A stretch of DNA of 64,000 bases from Caryophanales bacterium UBA5603. Its GTDB lineage: Bacteria; Bacillota_I; Bacilli_A; Izemoplasmatales; Hujiaoplasmataceae. The notes below the pieces were generated by a model. That model had not been told where the DNA came from. It made no database searches and was given only the letters and a program-made list of their open reading frames with translations. The stretch lies in assembly GCA_002424815.1 (NCBI GenBank), contig DILB01000010.1, forward strand, positions 12,523 through 76,522, written 5' to 3'. Position numbers and translations under genes: made by a program. Below are positions 1 to 8,729 of the stretch, piece after piece. Each line of letters starts with the position of its first letter. Positions within the stretch are counted from its first letter, which is position 1.

Positions 1-1419
1 ACTTTAAAGAATTTTGAATTGTATGATTATTATTTGGGTATTGACTATAAAGCCATTGATACAACGTATGAATTAAATGAAATTGGTGATGAGAGACTCG
101 TTGCTAGTTTTGATGGGCATTCCATTACAGCCGATGAATTATTGACATTTGCTTTAAACAAAAACGGAGCGTTATATGTCCTGTATGCCGCACAAATGGC
201 CGTCGTCATGGACCGTCACTTCGCTGATGTCTATTGTGTTGGACAAACAACGTGTCAATTTGACCTTTCAAAGAATTCATCGACAAAACTTACGGATCAT
301 GCGACAACACTCGCACAATTGAAAAAAAGTTTTGAAGCGAGTTATTATATCTATTATTACACCTTCGAGGAATACATTTATTTAGCTTATGGTGCAAAAT
401 CCGAACAAGAAATGATTGGGAAGTATTACGTTAAATCAACGCTCCAACCCTATGTCATCTATGATGAAATAACGAAGAATAACTGGACGTTATTGGCCGA
501 TTATCTTTATGATTTGATTTCAGATTATTACGATAATTATTTCAGCTTAAAAGTTGAATATCTAAAGATTTATGTTGACCGTGATGAAAATGGAGCCGCG
601 GACAACTATGATGACTTTTTAAATGCACTCGTGGATACCACTGCCCATGAGACACTATTAGCCGGATTTGAAACCGCGATTCGTACTTACTTAGAAACGT
701 CAACCAACACCTACACCTCCTTAATATCGGCCTATAACAAAGCCAAAAGGGATGATGCGACATGGGGTCTTTACAAACAATATGGATTCCATTTAATGAC
801 GGAGAATTTAAACGAATTGACTTATTTGACAACCGTTAATAAATTTCAAGACTCGTTGATTGAGGGTTTTGCGAATGCTTATGATGAATATCGTTTAGAG
901 GCTAATGTGGCCAAAGCATCACATTATTATTCTCAATTAGTACAAGCTAAAGAAGGAATGTTCTTGTTATTAGTAAAACCAGGAACTAATTTTGAAAAAC
1001 CTTCTGCGAAGTTTGAAATGACCTATGACAATGATAATAAACCGCTTTATACGGTTGGCATTGAAAACGAAAACGCTAAACCCACCTTAGAACAACTTAA
1101 AATCTATGCGGAATATCGTTTCTATGAAATCGTTTATGGCACCGGTTCCACAGTTGGACAAACTTATGGCATCACCGTACCAGTTATTCCCACATCGGTG
1201 ACAACCGCAATTGAAGCTTATTTCACTGATTTACACGATTCGATGTATGTCGTCGGTTTCTTAAACATTATTATCGCTGATGATTTAATCACAGGAAATT
1301 TCGTTAATTCAATCAGTGCATATTGTAACCTCAGTGATGCAGAAATCAAAGCTGCACTCTTGGCAATTAGAGGAATTTACTTTGACCAAGTATTCTCTGG
1401 ATATGATACACTTGACTAA
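1..1419 (+). CDS. 3' part of a secreted or surface protein, possibly PrsA/SurA-like
   Basis: The frame is open from the first base, so the true start lies outside the window; a TTG at 19 is only an in-frame codon. About 472 residues are visible and end at TAA. Visible residues about 25-70 (VASFDGHSITADELL, then a helix) resemble the N-terminal chaperone segment of SurA/PrsA foldases, where a short beta-strand with 'NG..I' precedes helices. The rest is Tyr-rich and predicted helical, like the large lipoprotein at 51610. No catalytic motif is recognised. The missing N-terminus probably carries a signal peptide. It is followed at once by an independent promoter, so it ends its transcription unit. 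Function uncertain; the foldase resemblance is a weak reading by eye. Confidence 0.55.
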   Translation, partial: TLKNFELYDYYLGIDYKAIDTTYELNEIGDERLVASFDGHSITADELLTFALNKNGALYVLYAAQMAVVMDRHFADVYCVGQTTCQFDLSKNSSTKLTDHATTLAQLKKSFEASYYIYYYTFEEYIYLAYGAKSEQEMIGKYYVKSTLQPYVIYDEITKNNWTLLADYLYDLISDYYDNYFSLKVEYLKIYVDRDENGAADNYDDFLNALVDTTAHETLLAGFETAIRTYLETSTNTYTSLISAYNKAKRDDATWGLYKQYGFHLMTENLNELTYLTTVNKFQDSLIEGFANAYDEYRLEANVAKASHYYSQLVQAKEGMFLLLVKPGTNFEKPSAKFEMTYDNDNKPLYTVGIENENAKPTLEQLKIYAEYRFYEIVYGTGSTVGQTYGITVPVIPTSVTTAIEAYFTDLHDSMYVVGFLNIIIADDLITGNFVNSISAYCNLSDAEIKAALLAIRGIYFDQVFSGYDTLD

Positions 1420-1425
1420 ATTGAA

Positions 1426-1454
1426 TTGACAAAAAATTGAGCAATCGATATAAT
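1426..1454 (+). promoter_or_regulatory. Consensus sigma-A promoter of the CDF exporter
   Basis: TTGACA at 1426-1431 and TATAAT at 1449-1454 are separated by exactly 17 bases, a perfect consensus. Transcription would start near 1461, at the 5' edge of the riboswitch. Confidence 0.85.
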
Positions 1455-1460
1455 AGTAAT

Positions 1461-1530
1461 ATCTGACAGGGATAATCCTGGGTCGCAAGACAGCTTAAAT
1501 GCGGGACAGCAATGCTCCGCATTTTCATTT
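1461..1530 (+). promoter_or_regulatory. NiCo (czcD-type) riboswitch
   Basis: The leader carries the conserved blocks of the cobalt/nickel-sensing czcD motif in order: ACAGGG, TCCTGGG, the junction GACAGC with a following TTAAA, then GGGACAGC. The last block is part of a TGCGG...CCGCA stem followed by TTTTC, which can act as the intrinsic terminator arm. In characterised NiCo riboswitches, metal binding blocks the terminator and turns on an efflux gene. Here the next gene is a cation diffusion facilitator, exactly the expected partner, and the promoter puts the start site at the 5' end of the aptamer. Confidence 0.85.
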
Positions 1531-1545
1531 ATCTGGAGGAAAACA

Positions 1546-2445
1546 ATGAACCAGTTAAAAAAAGAAGCAATGATTATTAAAAAAACAACCATTTGGACGA
1601 TGATTTTGAATCTCTTTTTAATGATCATGAAGATTACCGCGGGGATTATTGGACGTTCGACAGCCATCATATCTGATGCTTTAAACTCCGCAGGTGATGT
1701 CGGAACCGCCTTTGTGGTCATGTTAGCGGGAAAATATAGCCGCAAGGAACGTGATGAAGAACATCCTTATGGTCACGAAAAGTTTGAAAGCATGGTTTCA
1801 GTTTTCCTCGGATTAGCCTTGATTGTCTCTGCTTTCGAGATTGGGAAAGCAGCGGTCATGAATATTTATGGGTTTGCCTTTGAAGGTCTTTCTTTAGAAA
1901 AACCGACGATTGTGGCCTTGATTGCGGCGATTATGACGATTTTTATTAAAGAATTGATGTATCATTTTACCAAACGCAATGCCAAAGTCGCTAATTCTCC
2001 TTCCCTCAGTGCAATGGCGTGGGATCACCGGAGTGATCAGTTTAGTGCTTTGGGTGTTGTCGTAGGGGTTGGTGGAGCGATGTTAGGGATTGCTGTGTTA
2101 GAACCCATTGCCTCCGTCCTCATTTGTTTTATGATTTTGTTTTTAGGGATTCGAATTATCAAAGTGGGAATCTCACAAGTGGTTGATCAAGCGACTGACC
2201 CTTTGACCTTAGAGGATATCCGGAAACTTGTCCTTGACGAACCTGGTGTCGAAAGCCTTGATGATCTTAAAACCAGAATTTTCGGAGCTAAACTTTTCGT
2301 TGATTTAGAAATCGGTATTCGCAGCGATTTATCAGTTCAGGAAGCTCATGATATTGCTCAAAAATTGCATGATACCATCGAAGAAAAAATCCCAAATGTC
2401 AAACATTGCATGGTTCATGTCAATCCTTCTATTCAAGAAAAATAA
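1546..2445 (+). CDS. Cation diffusion facilitator, probable Co/Ni exporter
   Basis: A 299-residue CDF-family antiporter that exports divalent metal from the cytoplasm. There are about six membrane segments in residues 15-215, then a soluble ferredoxin-like C-terminal domain (VEHC-type end: VKHCMVHVNP). The site-A region has D44 with N47/S48 in TM2 and a D160-x-x-x-D164 pair (DHRSD) in TM5, in place of the His-Asp pair typical of zinc exporters. This fits a non-zinc substrate. The start ATG has GGAGGA seven bases upstream. It lies behind a NiCo riboswitch, so Co2+ or Ni2+ is the best substrate guess; Fe2+ or Mn2+ cannot be excluded from sequence. Confidence 0.9.
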   Translation: MNQLKKEAMIIKKTTIWTMILNLFLMIMKITAGIIGRSTAIISDALNSAGDVGTAFVVMLAGKYSRKERDEEHPYGHEKFESMVSVFLGLALIVSAFEIGKAAVMNIYGFAFEGLSLEKPTIVALIAAIMTIFIKELMYHFTKRNAKVANSPSLSAMAWDHRSDQFSALGVVVGVGGAMLGIAVLEPIASVLICFMILFLGIRIIKVGISQVVDQATDPLTLEDIRKLVLDEPGVESLDDLKTRIFGAKLFVDLEIGIRSDLSVQEAHDIAQKLHDTIEEKIPNVKHCMVHVNPSIQEK

Positions 2446-2457
2446 TAAATATAAAAT

Positions 2458-2498
2458 AATAGGGAATATGAAGCAATTTCATCTCCCTATTTTCTTTT
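2458..2498 (+). terminator. Intrinsic terminator after the CDF gene
   Basis: Inverted repeat AATAGGGA / TCCCTATT with inner TGAA/TTCA pairing, followed by TTCTTTTC. Confidence 0.75.
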
Positions 2499-2532
2499 CA
2501 AAAAAAAGTGAAATAGATGTATAGTTTTCCAC

Positions 2533-2580
2533 TTGAAATCGCTAACACGATATGATAAAATGAATAAGTAAACGGTTACG
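2533..2580 (+). promoter_or_regulatory. Promoter with LacI-type operator for the CBM scaffold gene
   Basis: TTGAAA at 2533-2538 and TAAAAT at 2556-2561 are 17 bases apart. AGTAAACGGTTACG at 2567-2580 starts six bases after the -10 box, over the expected start site, as for a repressor operator. It belongs to the same operator family as sites at 13309, 16842, 23056 and 24957. The promoter closely resembles that at 23079. Confidence 0.7.
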
Positions 2581-2608
2581 GCCAAAAAAAATTTTTTTAG
2601 GAGGATCT

Positions 2609-5600
2609 ATGAAAAAGAAAGGATTAGCTTTAATAGTAGCTCTATTGTTAGTATTCGGGCTGGTTGCTTGTACGACAACTACAACAACTACGACCACAAC
2701 GACAGCTCCGTCTTCAACAACAACGACTACATCGGGCTCAACTTTCTCAATCACCCTCGCCGGATTGACGGATGTGGGTTTTACTGAGGAAGATAAGCTT
2801 ATTGCTGGTGAAGTCTTTGATTTACTAGAAGGCGTCACAGCCTTAGGTTCGGATTCAGTCGATTATAAAAATCAAATCACATTTAACAGTGATGACGCTG
2901 CTTGCCAAATTACCGATGGTAAATTGACAACCAATGGTGCCAAAGTATGTACGATTACTTACTCAGTCGTCGTTCAAAGTAAATTGGCAAGAGCCAACCG
3001 TGTCATCAAATTCTCTGCCGCTCCCATTGTTATGGAATTTACCGCAACGACGAAGTGGGATAATGAAGCCATTCTTGGCACCAATTATGTTGTGACCACC
3101 ACTCAAGGCGCTGTCAACACATTCTATTATTGGGCCGTTGGAACAAACATCCTCGGAACGACAGGCGTCATCGAAGTCAAAGATGACAAACTCATCATCG
3201 ATCAAGAAGCCCTTGGTCCTGAAGGTTGGTCTTTACAAACGATGATGTTAACCAACATCTCGCTTGAAGCAAAACGCTTCTACAAGATCACATTCACATT
3301 GACATCGGATGTTACCCGCATGATTGACTTTGTAACCAAAGCACCGGGTAATGATTACGACAACGATACGCACAGTATTGTAGATGTCAAAGTTGGAACA
3401 CATGAATATGAAGCAGTATTTATTGCTAATCAAAATGTTCTTCACGTGAACATCCTGACCGGCTCAGTTGAAGGTTCAGTTAATCCTGGTCGTTTGGAAT
3501 TTTCTAATTTCGTTCTTCATGAAGGACCCATTGAAATCCAATATACTGAATTAGCTAACTTCTTCAAAAATGATGCTATTGCCGTGGGAACCGAAATGGA
3601 ATTCATTACTGGAACCGATGCAGATTACGTCCGTGAATTCTATTATTGGGATCAATCAGCCGGTGCATTGCTTGCTGGTGAATATATTACTGACGGTTTT
3701 GAACTCACTGTTGTCACAAAAGCTAACGACACTTGGGGAGCTCAATTACAATGGAATGACTTAGCAAAAGCCGGAACACCGCTGAAAAAAGGTGCAAATT
3801 ACAAATTATCTTTCACTTTAACGGCTACAACCGCAAGAATCATTAATGTTGAAGTGACTGGACCTACGAACAATGATCCAATTTCTAAAGGACAAACTTA
3901 TGAATTAAAAGTTGGCGCTAACGAAATCGTCTTAGAGTTCAATTCGAAATACAACGATTTCTTCATGAAGATTCATTTCGGAAATTATGGTGATCTCGTT
4001 CAAACCGGAACCTTCACTTTCACGAACCTCAAATTATTTGAGGAATCTGGCGCAGTTGAAGAACCCGAAGAAACTGTACCACCACTTGGTAACATTTTCG
4101 ACGTTGAGAATGTTAATTTGACTAAGCTTGGCACAACAGCTGCTCCAAAAACATTCTATTTATGGAATGGTGAAGGTTCTAGCTTAACTTCAGTTTATGC
4201 AAATCAAGAAGTTATTCTCGATATCATGAACTTAGGTAGCCAATTCTGGGCAATCCAAATGAAATATTCACGCACAGTAACCGCTGGTATGGATTATGAA
4301 GCTTACTTCGAAGTTTATTCATCGGTTGCAAGAAAGATTAATATTGAAGTTAAGAATAATGGATACAATTCAACCTTCGTAGGATTTGATGTTGTATTAG
4401 AGAAAGGTTGGAACCGCATTCTTGTTCCATTTACCGCTGAAGATACTTCATTTAACCTCCAACTCAACCTTGGTAAGTTTGATGAAACTACAACAGCTGG
4501 ACAACTTCGTTTCAAAAACTTCGTCTTGACTTTATCAACCATTGAAGTTGAAGATTATATCATCAACGGTGATTTTGCAACCGCCGCTACATTTGCTGGC
4601 GCAGACGAAGAAGGTTGGGCACTTTGGAAAACTGAAGGAATTGCTGATTCTTGGGCACAACCAAATTACAAAGGCACCGAAACAATTAAAGATGGTGTCA
4701 TGACCATTACAACAACACAAAAAGGTGGAGCTGTCTGGGCAATGCAAGTTCAGTACAACCATCCTGAAGATGAAGCAAATATGATCGTTGGCGCATATTA
4801 CCGCGTTGAACTTGACGTAAAAGCCAGCGTTGCAACAAATGTTGTCTTCCAACTTAAAGGTGCAACTGATTCAGCGAATATTGATATCACTTACGCTTTG
4901 AAAGCCGGGGATAATCACGTTGTTCTTTATTACAAAGCTAGCCAAGAACGTTTCCGCTTCTTCATCCTCCTTGGATTACAAGAAGCTGGTACGATCCTTG
5001 AATTCGACAATGTAACTTATTTTGCAGCAACAGAACATAAATTGGTTGATCAATTTAACCGTTTCGGAACCGTCGCTAACGATGATGGCGCTATCCAAAC
5101 GTCTAAAGGTGACCGTTTTGAATTCTATATTTGGGCTGCAAACTGGAATGCTACAGATTATACCGGTACGATTACTGATGGTAAAGCAACCATCGATGTT
5201 ATCAATGAAGGCGATGCATTCTGGAATATTCAATTGATTTATCGTGGTGGACTCCTCACCGTAACACATGATTACGTTTTAAGTTTCACAGTAGAGTCTG
5301 AAGTTGCTCGTCAAATCAATGTACAACTTAAAGATTCTGGAACAAACAATACTTATTTTGATCAAAATGTTAATTTAGTAGAAGGTATCAATCATGTTGT
5401 ATTGCCATTTGTTGCTGGAATGCCAATCTTCAATATGCAATTGAACCTTGGTAACTTCTCATCAGATTCAGAAGCTGGCGAATTGGTGTTCTATGACTTC
5501 TTAGTTGTTAGACCGCTTGAAAAAGTTGAAAATTATTTTATAAATGGTAATTTTACAACTGATGCAACCATAGCTGAAACTGATAAAGACGGTTGGGCAC

Positions 5601-7024
5601 AATGGAAAACTCAAGGCATTCCTGATTCATGGGCATTGCCAAACTATGAAGGTACTTTGACCATCGCTAATGGCGTTATGACTTCGACAACGACTCAAAC
5701 CGGTGGCGCAGTCTGGGCAATGCAACTTCAATACAACCATCCAACAGCTGATATGCTAGTCGGTGAACTCTATCAAATCGAATTCGATGTCAATGCGAGC
5801 GTTGCTACAACGGTTGTCTTCCAACTGAAAGGTGTGAAGGACTCCGAAAATATCGATATCGAATATGATCTTGTTCAAGGCGACAATCATGTTGTTCTCC
5901 ATTATTATGCAAACCAAACAAGATTCCGTTTCTTCGTTCTACTTGGCTTGCAAGCGCCAGGAACAGTCTTAGTATTTGACAACTTTGAATACTATCAACC
6001 TTATATCAAAACGTTAGAAGATTTGCCAATTGGAAACATCTTCCCAGTTGAAAATGAAAATGGAAGTTTACCATTTGACACAGTCATTCAAGATACCTTT
6101 ACTTTATGGTATGGCTTAGAAGCTTGGAATATGGGTTGGGCCGTTTATCCTGTCGTCACCGGAACGTTTGAAGACGGTGAAGTTTCACTAGACATCACCA
6201 ATGCTGGCGAAATATTCTGGGCAATCCAATTGAAATACAAAGGCGGAGAAATCGCAATTGATTCCGCATATCGTTTGACTTTAACAATTGATTCTGAAGT
6301 AGCTAGAAAGATTACCCTTGAAATCAAGAACAATGCATTTGGTGGCACGAATGTGGCTTACGTTCTCAATCTTGTTGCTGGAATCAACCACATCGAAATT
6401 GATTTCGTTGCAGTTAATCCTTCCTTCGGATTACAAATTAATGTTGGTCAAACAGTTCCAACCGATCCATCAGAAGCTGGATTGTTAGTCTTCTCTGATT
6501 TCATGCTCACACGTCCAACATTTGAAGTTGAAGGCTACATCGACAACGGCGATTTTGCGACGGATGCAGTATTAGGCGCAGAACACGCTGATGGCTGGGC
6601 ACAATTTAAAACCACTGGAGCTAGTTGGTTAGATGACGAACTCGAATACATTGGCACTGAAGTCATCGCTGATGGAAAATTGACGGTTACTGTGACTAAA
6701 GCAGGACATGAAGCATGGGCTTTGCAAATTCAATACAATCATCCGACGGCTGATTTAATTGTGGGTGCTCTGTACCGCGTTGAATTTGATGTTAATGCTA
6801 GCGTTGCGACTTCCTTCATCTTCCAAATGAAGCATGATTCAAATGCAAACTTTGAAGTGGTTGTAAATCTTGAAGCAGGTGACAATCATGTTGTATTATT
6901 CTTACCGGCCGTTCAAGATCGTTTCCGTTTAGACATGTTATTAGGATTAGTTGCAACTGGTACAGTTTTAGAGTTTGACAATTTCCAATTCTTTGCCCCA
7001 GTAACTCAACTTCCTGAAGCTTAA
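2609..7024 (+). CDS. Giant surface lipoprotein of eight CBM4-like modules
   Basis: A 1471-residue lipoprotein. A lipobox ends at Cys21 (LVAC), followed by a Thr-rich stalk at residues 22-43. An Ig-like segment (about 45-150) precedes about eight beta-sandwich modules of about 150 residues resembling CBM_4_9. Rough bounds are 153-305, 310-480, 494-640, 645-807, 811-969, 972-1132, 1141-1304 and 1307-1464. Modules 3-8 form three alternating A/B pairs: the A type ends in a 'LQLNLG' strand, and the B type carries 'NGDFAT', 'WAMQVQYNHP' and 'DNHVVL'. No catalytic domain is visible. RBS AGGAGG lies upstream of the ATG, and the gene is alone between a promoter/operator and a strong terminator. The shared operator links it to the beta-glucan locus, so a glucan-capturing role is inferred; the family assignment is by motif. 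Confidence 0.8.
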   Translation: MKKKGLALIVALLLVFGLVACTTTTTTTTTTTAPSSTTTTTSGSTFSITLAGLTDVGFTEEDKLIAGEVFDLLEGVTALGSDSVDYKNQITFNSDDAACQITDGKLTTNGAKVCTITYSVVVQSKLARANRVIKFSAAPIVMEFTATTKWDNEAILGTNYVVTTTQGAVNTFYYWAVGTNILGTTGVIEVKDDKLIIDQEALGPEGWSLQTMMLTNISLEAKRFYKITFTLTSDVTRMIDFVTKAPGNDYDNDTHSIVDVKVGTHEYEAVFIANQNVLHVNILTGSVEGSVNPGRLEFSNFVLHEGPIEIQYTELANFFKNDAIAVGTEMEFITGTDADYVREFYYWDQSAGALLAGEYITDGFELTVVTKANDTWGAQLQWNDLAKAGTPLKKGANYKLSFTLTATTARIINVEVTGPTNNDPISKGQTYELKVGANEIVLEFNSKYNDFFMKIHFGNYGDLVQTGTFTFTNLKLFEESGAVEEPEETVPPLGNIFDVENVNLTKLGTTAAPKTFYLWNGEGSSLTSVYANQEVILDIMNLGSQFWAIQMKYSRTVTAGMDYEAYFEVYSSVARKINIEVKNNGYNSTFVGFDVVLEKGWNRILVPFTAEDTSFNLQLNLGKFDETTTAGQLRFKNFVLTLSTIEVEDYIINGDFATAATFAGADEEGWALWKTEGIADSWAQPNYKGTETIKDGVMTITTTQKGGAVWAMQVQYNHPEDEANMIVGAYYRVELDVKASVATNVVFQLKGATDSANIDITYALKAGDNHVVLYYKASQERFRFFILLGLQEAGTILEFDNVTYFAATEHKLVDQFNRFGTVANDDGAIQTSKGDRFEFYIWAANWNATDYTGTITDGKATIDVINEGDAFWNIQLIYRGGLLTVTHDYVLSFTVESEVARQINVQLKDSGTNNTYFDQNVNLVEGINHVVLPFVAGMPIFNMQLNLGNFSSDSEAGELVFYDFLVVRPLEKVENYFINGNFTTDATIAETDKDGWAQWKTQGIPDSWALPNYEGTLTIANGVMTSTTTQTGGAVWAMQLQYNHPTADMLVGELYQIEFDVNASVATTVVFQLKGVKDSENIDIEYDLVQGDNHVVLHYYANQTRFRFFVLLGLQAPGTVLVFDNFEYYQPYIKTLEDLPIGNIFPVENENGSLPFDTVIQDTFTLWYGLEAWNMGWAVYPVVTGTFEDGEVSLDITNAGEIFWAIQLKYKGGEIAIDSAYRLTLTIDSEVARKITLEIKNNAFGGTNVAYVLNLVAGINHIEIDFVAVNPSFGLQINVGQTVPTDPSEAGLLVFSDFMLTRPTFEVEGYIDNGDFATDAVLGAEHADGWAQFKTTGASWLDDELEYIGTEVIADGKLTVTVTKAGHEAWALQIQYNHPTADLIVGALYRVEFDVNASVATSFIFQMKHDSNANFEVVVNLEAGDNHVVLFLPAVQDRFRLDMLLGLVATGTVLEFDNFQFFAPVTQLPEA

Positions 7025-7046
7025 AATTCAAATAAAAAAGCCATTT

Positions 7047-7078
7047 GGGCATGGGATTGATTCCATGCCCTTTTGCTT
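7047..7078 (+). terminator. Terminator of the CBM scaffold gene
   Basis: Perfect stem GGGCATGG / CCATGCCC with an 8-base loop, followed by TTTTGCTT. Confidence 0.85.
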
Positions 7079-7101
7079 ATGCAAGATAATGAAATAGACC
7101 C

Positions 7102-7130
7102 TTGATTATGATTATTCTTTTTGATATAAT
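7102..7130 (+). promoter_or_regulatory. Promoter of the MgtC-like gene
   Basis: TTGATT at 7102-7107 and TATAAT at 7125-7130 with a 17-base spacer. Confidence 0.7.
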
Positions 7131-7140
7131 AATAATCTCA

Positions 7141-7168
7141 CAGTTAAGTAAAGCGCTTTCTTAAACTG
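7141..7168 (+). promoter_or_regulatory. cre-like palindromic operator before the MgtC-like gene
   Basis: An imperfect 28-base inverted repeat (CAGTT...AACTG outside, AAAGCGCTTT at its centre) begins 11 bases after the -10 box. Eleven of 14 half-site positions pair. The core resembles Firmicute catabolite-responsive elements and differs from the glucan-locus operator, so a distinct LacI/CcpA-type regulator is likely. Confidence 0.5.
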
Positions 7169-7188
7169 GATGAAGCAGGTGATTTTAC

Positions 7189-7731
7189 ATGATAAAAACG
7201 TTATTTTTTGATTTAGTCAACTCCGATCCTTCGCTTTGGGCCATTATGTTACGAATGGGATTAACCACAGTTTTTGTAGGTTTGATTGGACTTGAAAGAC
7301 AAATGAAACACAAAATTGCTGGCATCACGACCCATCTGATGGTCGCCTTTGGTGCTTGCGGCATTGCGATTCTTCAAGAGTTTTTATACAATGATGCCGT
7401 TCGTCTTGCTACCGAACTTGCAGACCAAGGAATTGTCGTTAGTCTTGAACGCCAAAGAGTGATTGCTCAAGTCGTTGTTGGGGTAGGTTTTTTAGGCGCA
7501 GGCACCATTCTTAAAACGAGCAATGGGATCTATGGTTTAACAACTGCGGCGACACTGTGGTTGGGCGCAATGATTGGCCTTGCTTTTGGTATGGGGGCTT
7601 ACATGATTGGGATTGTCATGAGTGTCTTTTCTTTTATCTTTTTAACCATCATTCGCAAGTTGTTAGAACTCACGACCGTCAAACATGTTCGAAGTCCTGA
7701 TTTTTTAGGCTCTGAACCCATTGAAAAATAA
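7189..7731 (+). CDS. MgtC/SapB-family membrane protein
   Basis: A 180-residue protein with about five membrane segments and the family signature: RMGLTTVFVGLIGLERQ near residues 22-38, THLMVAFGAC near 48-57 and VGFLGAGTI near 100-108. MgtC-family proteins are linked to magnesium limitation and membrane potential or ATP synthase modulation. The soluble C-terminal domain of longer MgtC proteins is absent, which makes it the short SapB-like form. It is a single-gene unit with its own promoter, palindromic operator and terminator. Its exact role here is unknown. Confidence 0.85.
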   Translation: MIKTLFFDLVNSDPSLWAIMLRMGLTTVFVGLIGLERQMKHKIAGITTHLMVAFGACGIAILQEFLYNDAVRLATELADQGIVVSLERQRVIAQVVVGVGFLGAGTILKTSNGIYGLTTAATLWLGAMIGLAFGMGAYMIGIVMSVFSFIFLTIIRKLLELTTVKHVRSPDFLGSEPIEK

Positions 7732-7756
7732 CCTTGATTCAACCGATATTACCACA

Positions 7757-7790
7757 AAGATGAGTATCCAAAAGATACCATCTTTTCTTT
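7757..7790 (+). terminator. Terminator of the MgtC-like gene
   Basis: Stem AAAGATG-A-GTATC / GATAC-C-ATCTTT with loop CAAAA, followed by TTCTTT. Confidence 0.65.
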
Positions 7791-7846
7791 ATTTCTGCTA
7801 TTCAAAGGCAATAAATGGGGTAAAAGACGAATTAAAGTATTATTTT

Positions 7847-7875
7847 TTGCAATGCAAGGTTAAATATTGTAAAAT
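7847..7875 (+). promoter_or_regulatory. Promoter of the suf operon
   Basis: TTGCAA at 7847-7852 and TAAAAT at 7870-7875, spacer 17. Confidence 0.6.
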
Positions 7876-7899
7876 AATACTGGTACTTGGAGGGATAAT

Positions 7900-8718
7900 A
7901 TGTCAATTCTTGAAATTCGCGACTTATATGTCGCCGTTGAAGATAAAACCATTCTTAAAGGTGTGAACTTAACCGTCAAAGGCGGAGAGACACATGCCAT
8001 CATGGGACCCAACGGAACGGGCAAATCAACTTTAGCTTCCGTCGTCATGGGACATCCAAAATATACGATCCTTTCAGGATCTATTTTACTCGATGGCGAA
8101 GACATCACTACACTTGCGGTTGATGAACGGAGTCGTAAAGGGATATTTCTTGCGATGCAAGCGCCCATCGAAGTTCCGGGGGTCACGAATTTTGATTTCG
8201 TAAAAACAGCCGTTCAAGCACATATGCCAAACGATAAAAAACTACGGATTGGCAAATTCATTCTTGATTTTGAAAGCGCGGCTCAAGATTTACAAATGGG
8301 AACAGGCTTGGCACATCGCTACTTGAACGAAGGTTTTAGCGGTGGAGAAAAAAAGCGTAATGAGATTTTACAGATGAAGCTTATTAAACCTGCGATTGCT
8401 TTTCTCGATGAAATCGATTCGGGTTTAGATGTTGATGCTTTGCGCATTGTTGGTGAAAATGTTACAGCAATGAAATCAAATGATTTAGGAATGATATTGA
8501 TTACGCATTATCAAAGGTTGCTGGATTATATTGAGCCTGATTTTGTTCATATTATGATCAAGGGTGAAATTGTCAAAACCGGCGGAAAAGAATTAATTAC
8601 AAAAATCGATGTTGAAGGTTATGACTGGTTAAAAGCCGAACTGGGTGTCACAGAACTTGAAGAGATAAGAAAACCCGTATCACTTGGAACTTGTGCTACA
8701 AAAGTACCACTGAAGTAG
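7900..8718 (+). CDS. sufC: Fe-S cluster assembly ATPase SufC
   Basis: The 272-residue ABC-type ATPase of the SufBCD scaffold complex, cytosolic. Walker A GPNGTGKST is at residues 36-44, the signature GFSGGEKKR near 145 and Walker B AIAFLDEIDSGLD near 170; these long SufC-specific variants distinguish it from transport ATPases. The C-terminal tail of about 20 residues (after LGVTELEE) is longer than usual. It is first in a five-gene suf operon, 11 bases ahead of sufD, with TTGGAGGG as its RBS. Confidence 0.95.
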   Translation: MSILEIRDLYVAVEDKTILKGVNLTVKGGETHAIMGPNGTGKSTLASVVMGHPKYTILSGSILLDGEDITTLAVDERSRKGIFLAMQAPIEVPGVTNFDFVKTAVQAHMPNDKKLRIGKFILDFESAAQDLQMGTGLAHRYLNEGFSGGEKKRNEILQMKLIKPAIAFLDEIDSGLDVDALRIVGENVTAMKSNDLGMILITHYQRLLDYIEPDFVHIMIKGEIVKTGGKELITKIDVEGYDWLKAELGVTELEEIRKPVSLGTCATKVPLK

Positions 8719-8729
8719 GAGGGTGACTG

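Noticed and set aside
2542..2838. Antisense open frame rich in Val opposite the scaffold lipoprotein start
   Set aside because: It is the mirror of the Thr-codon run (ACN read backwards as GTN/GTT) and has no RBS or family.
7721..7966. 81-codon open frame between the MgtC-like gene and sufC
   Set aside because: It crosses a terminator and the suf promoter and has no RBS or recognisable product.
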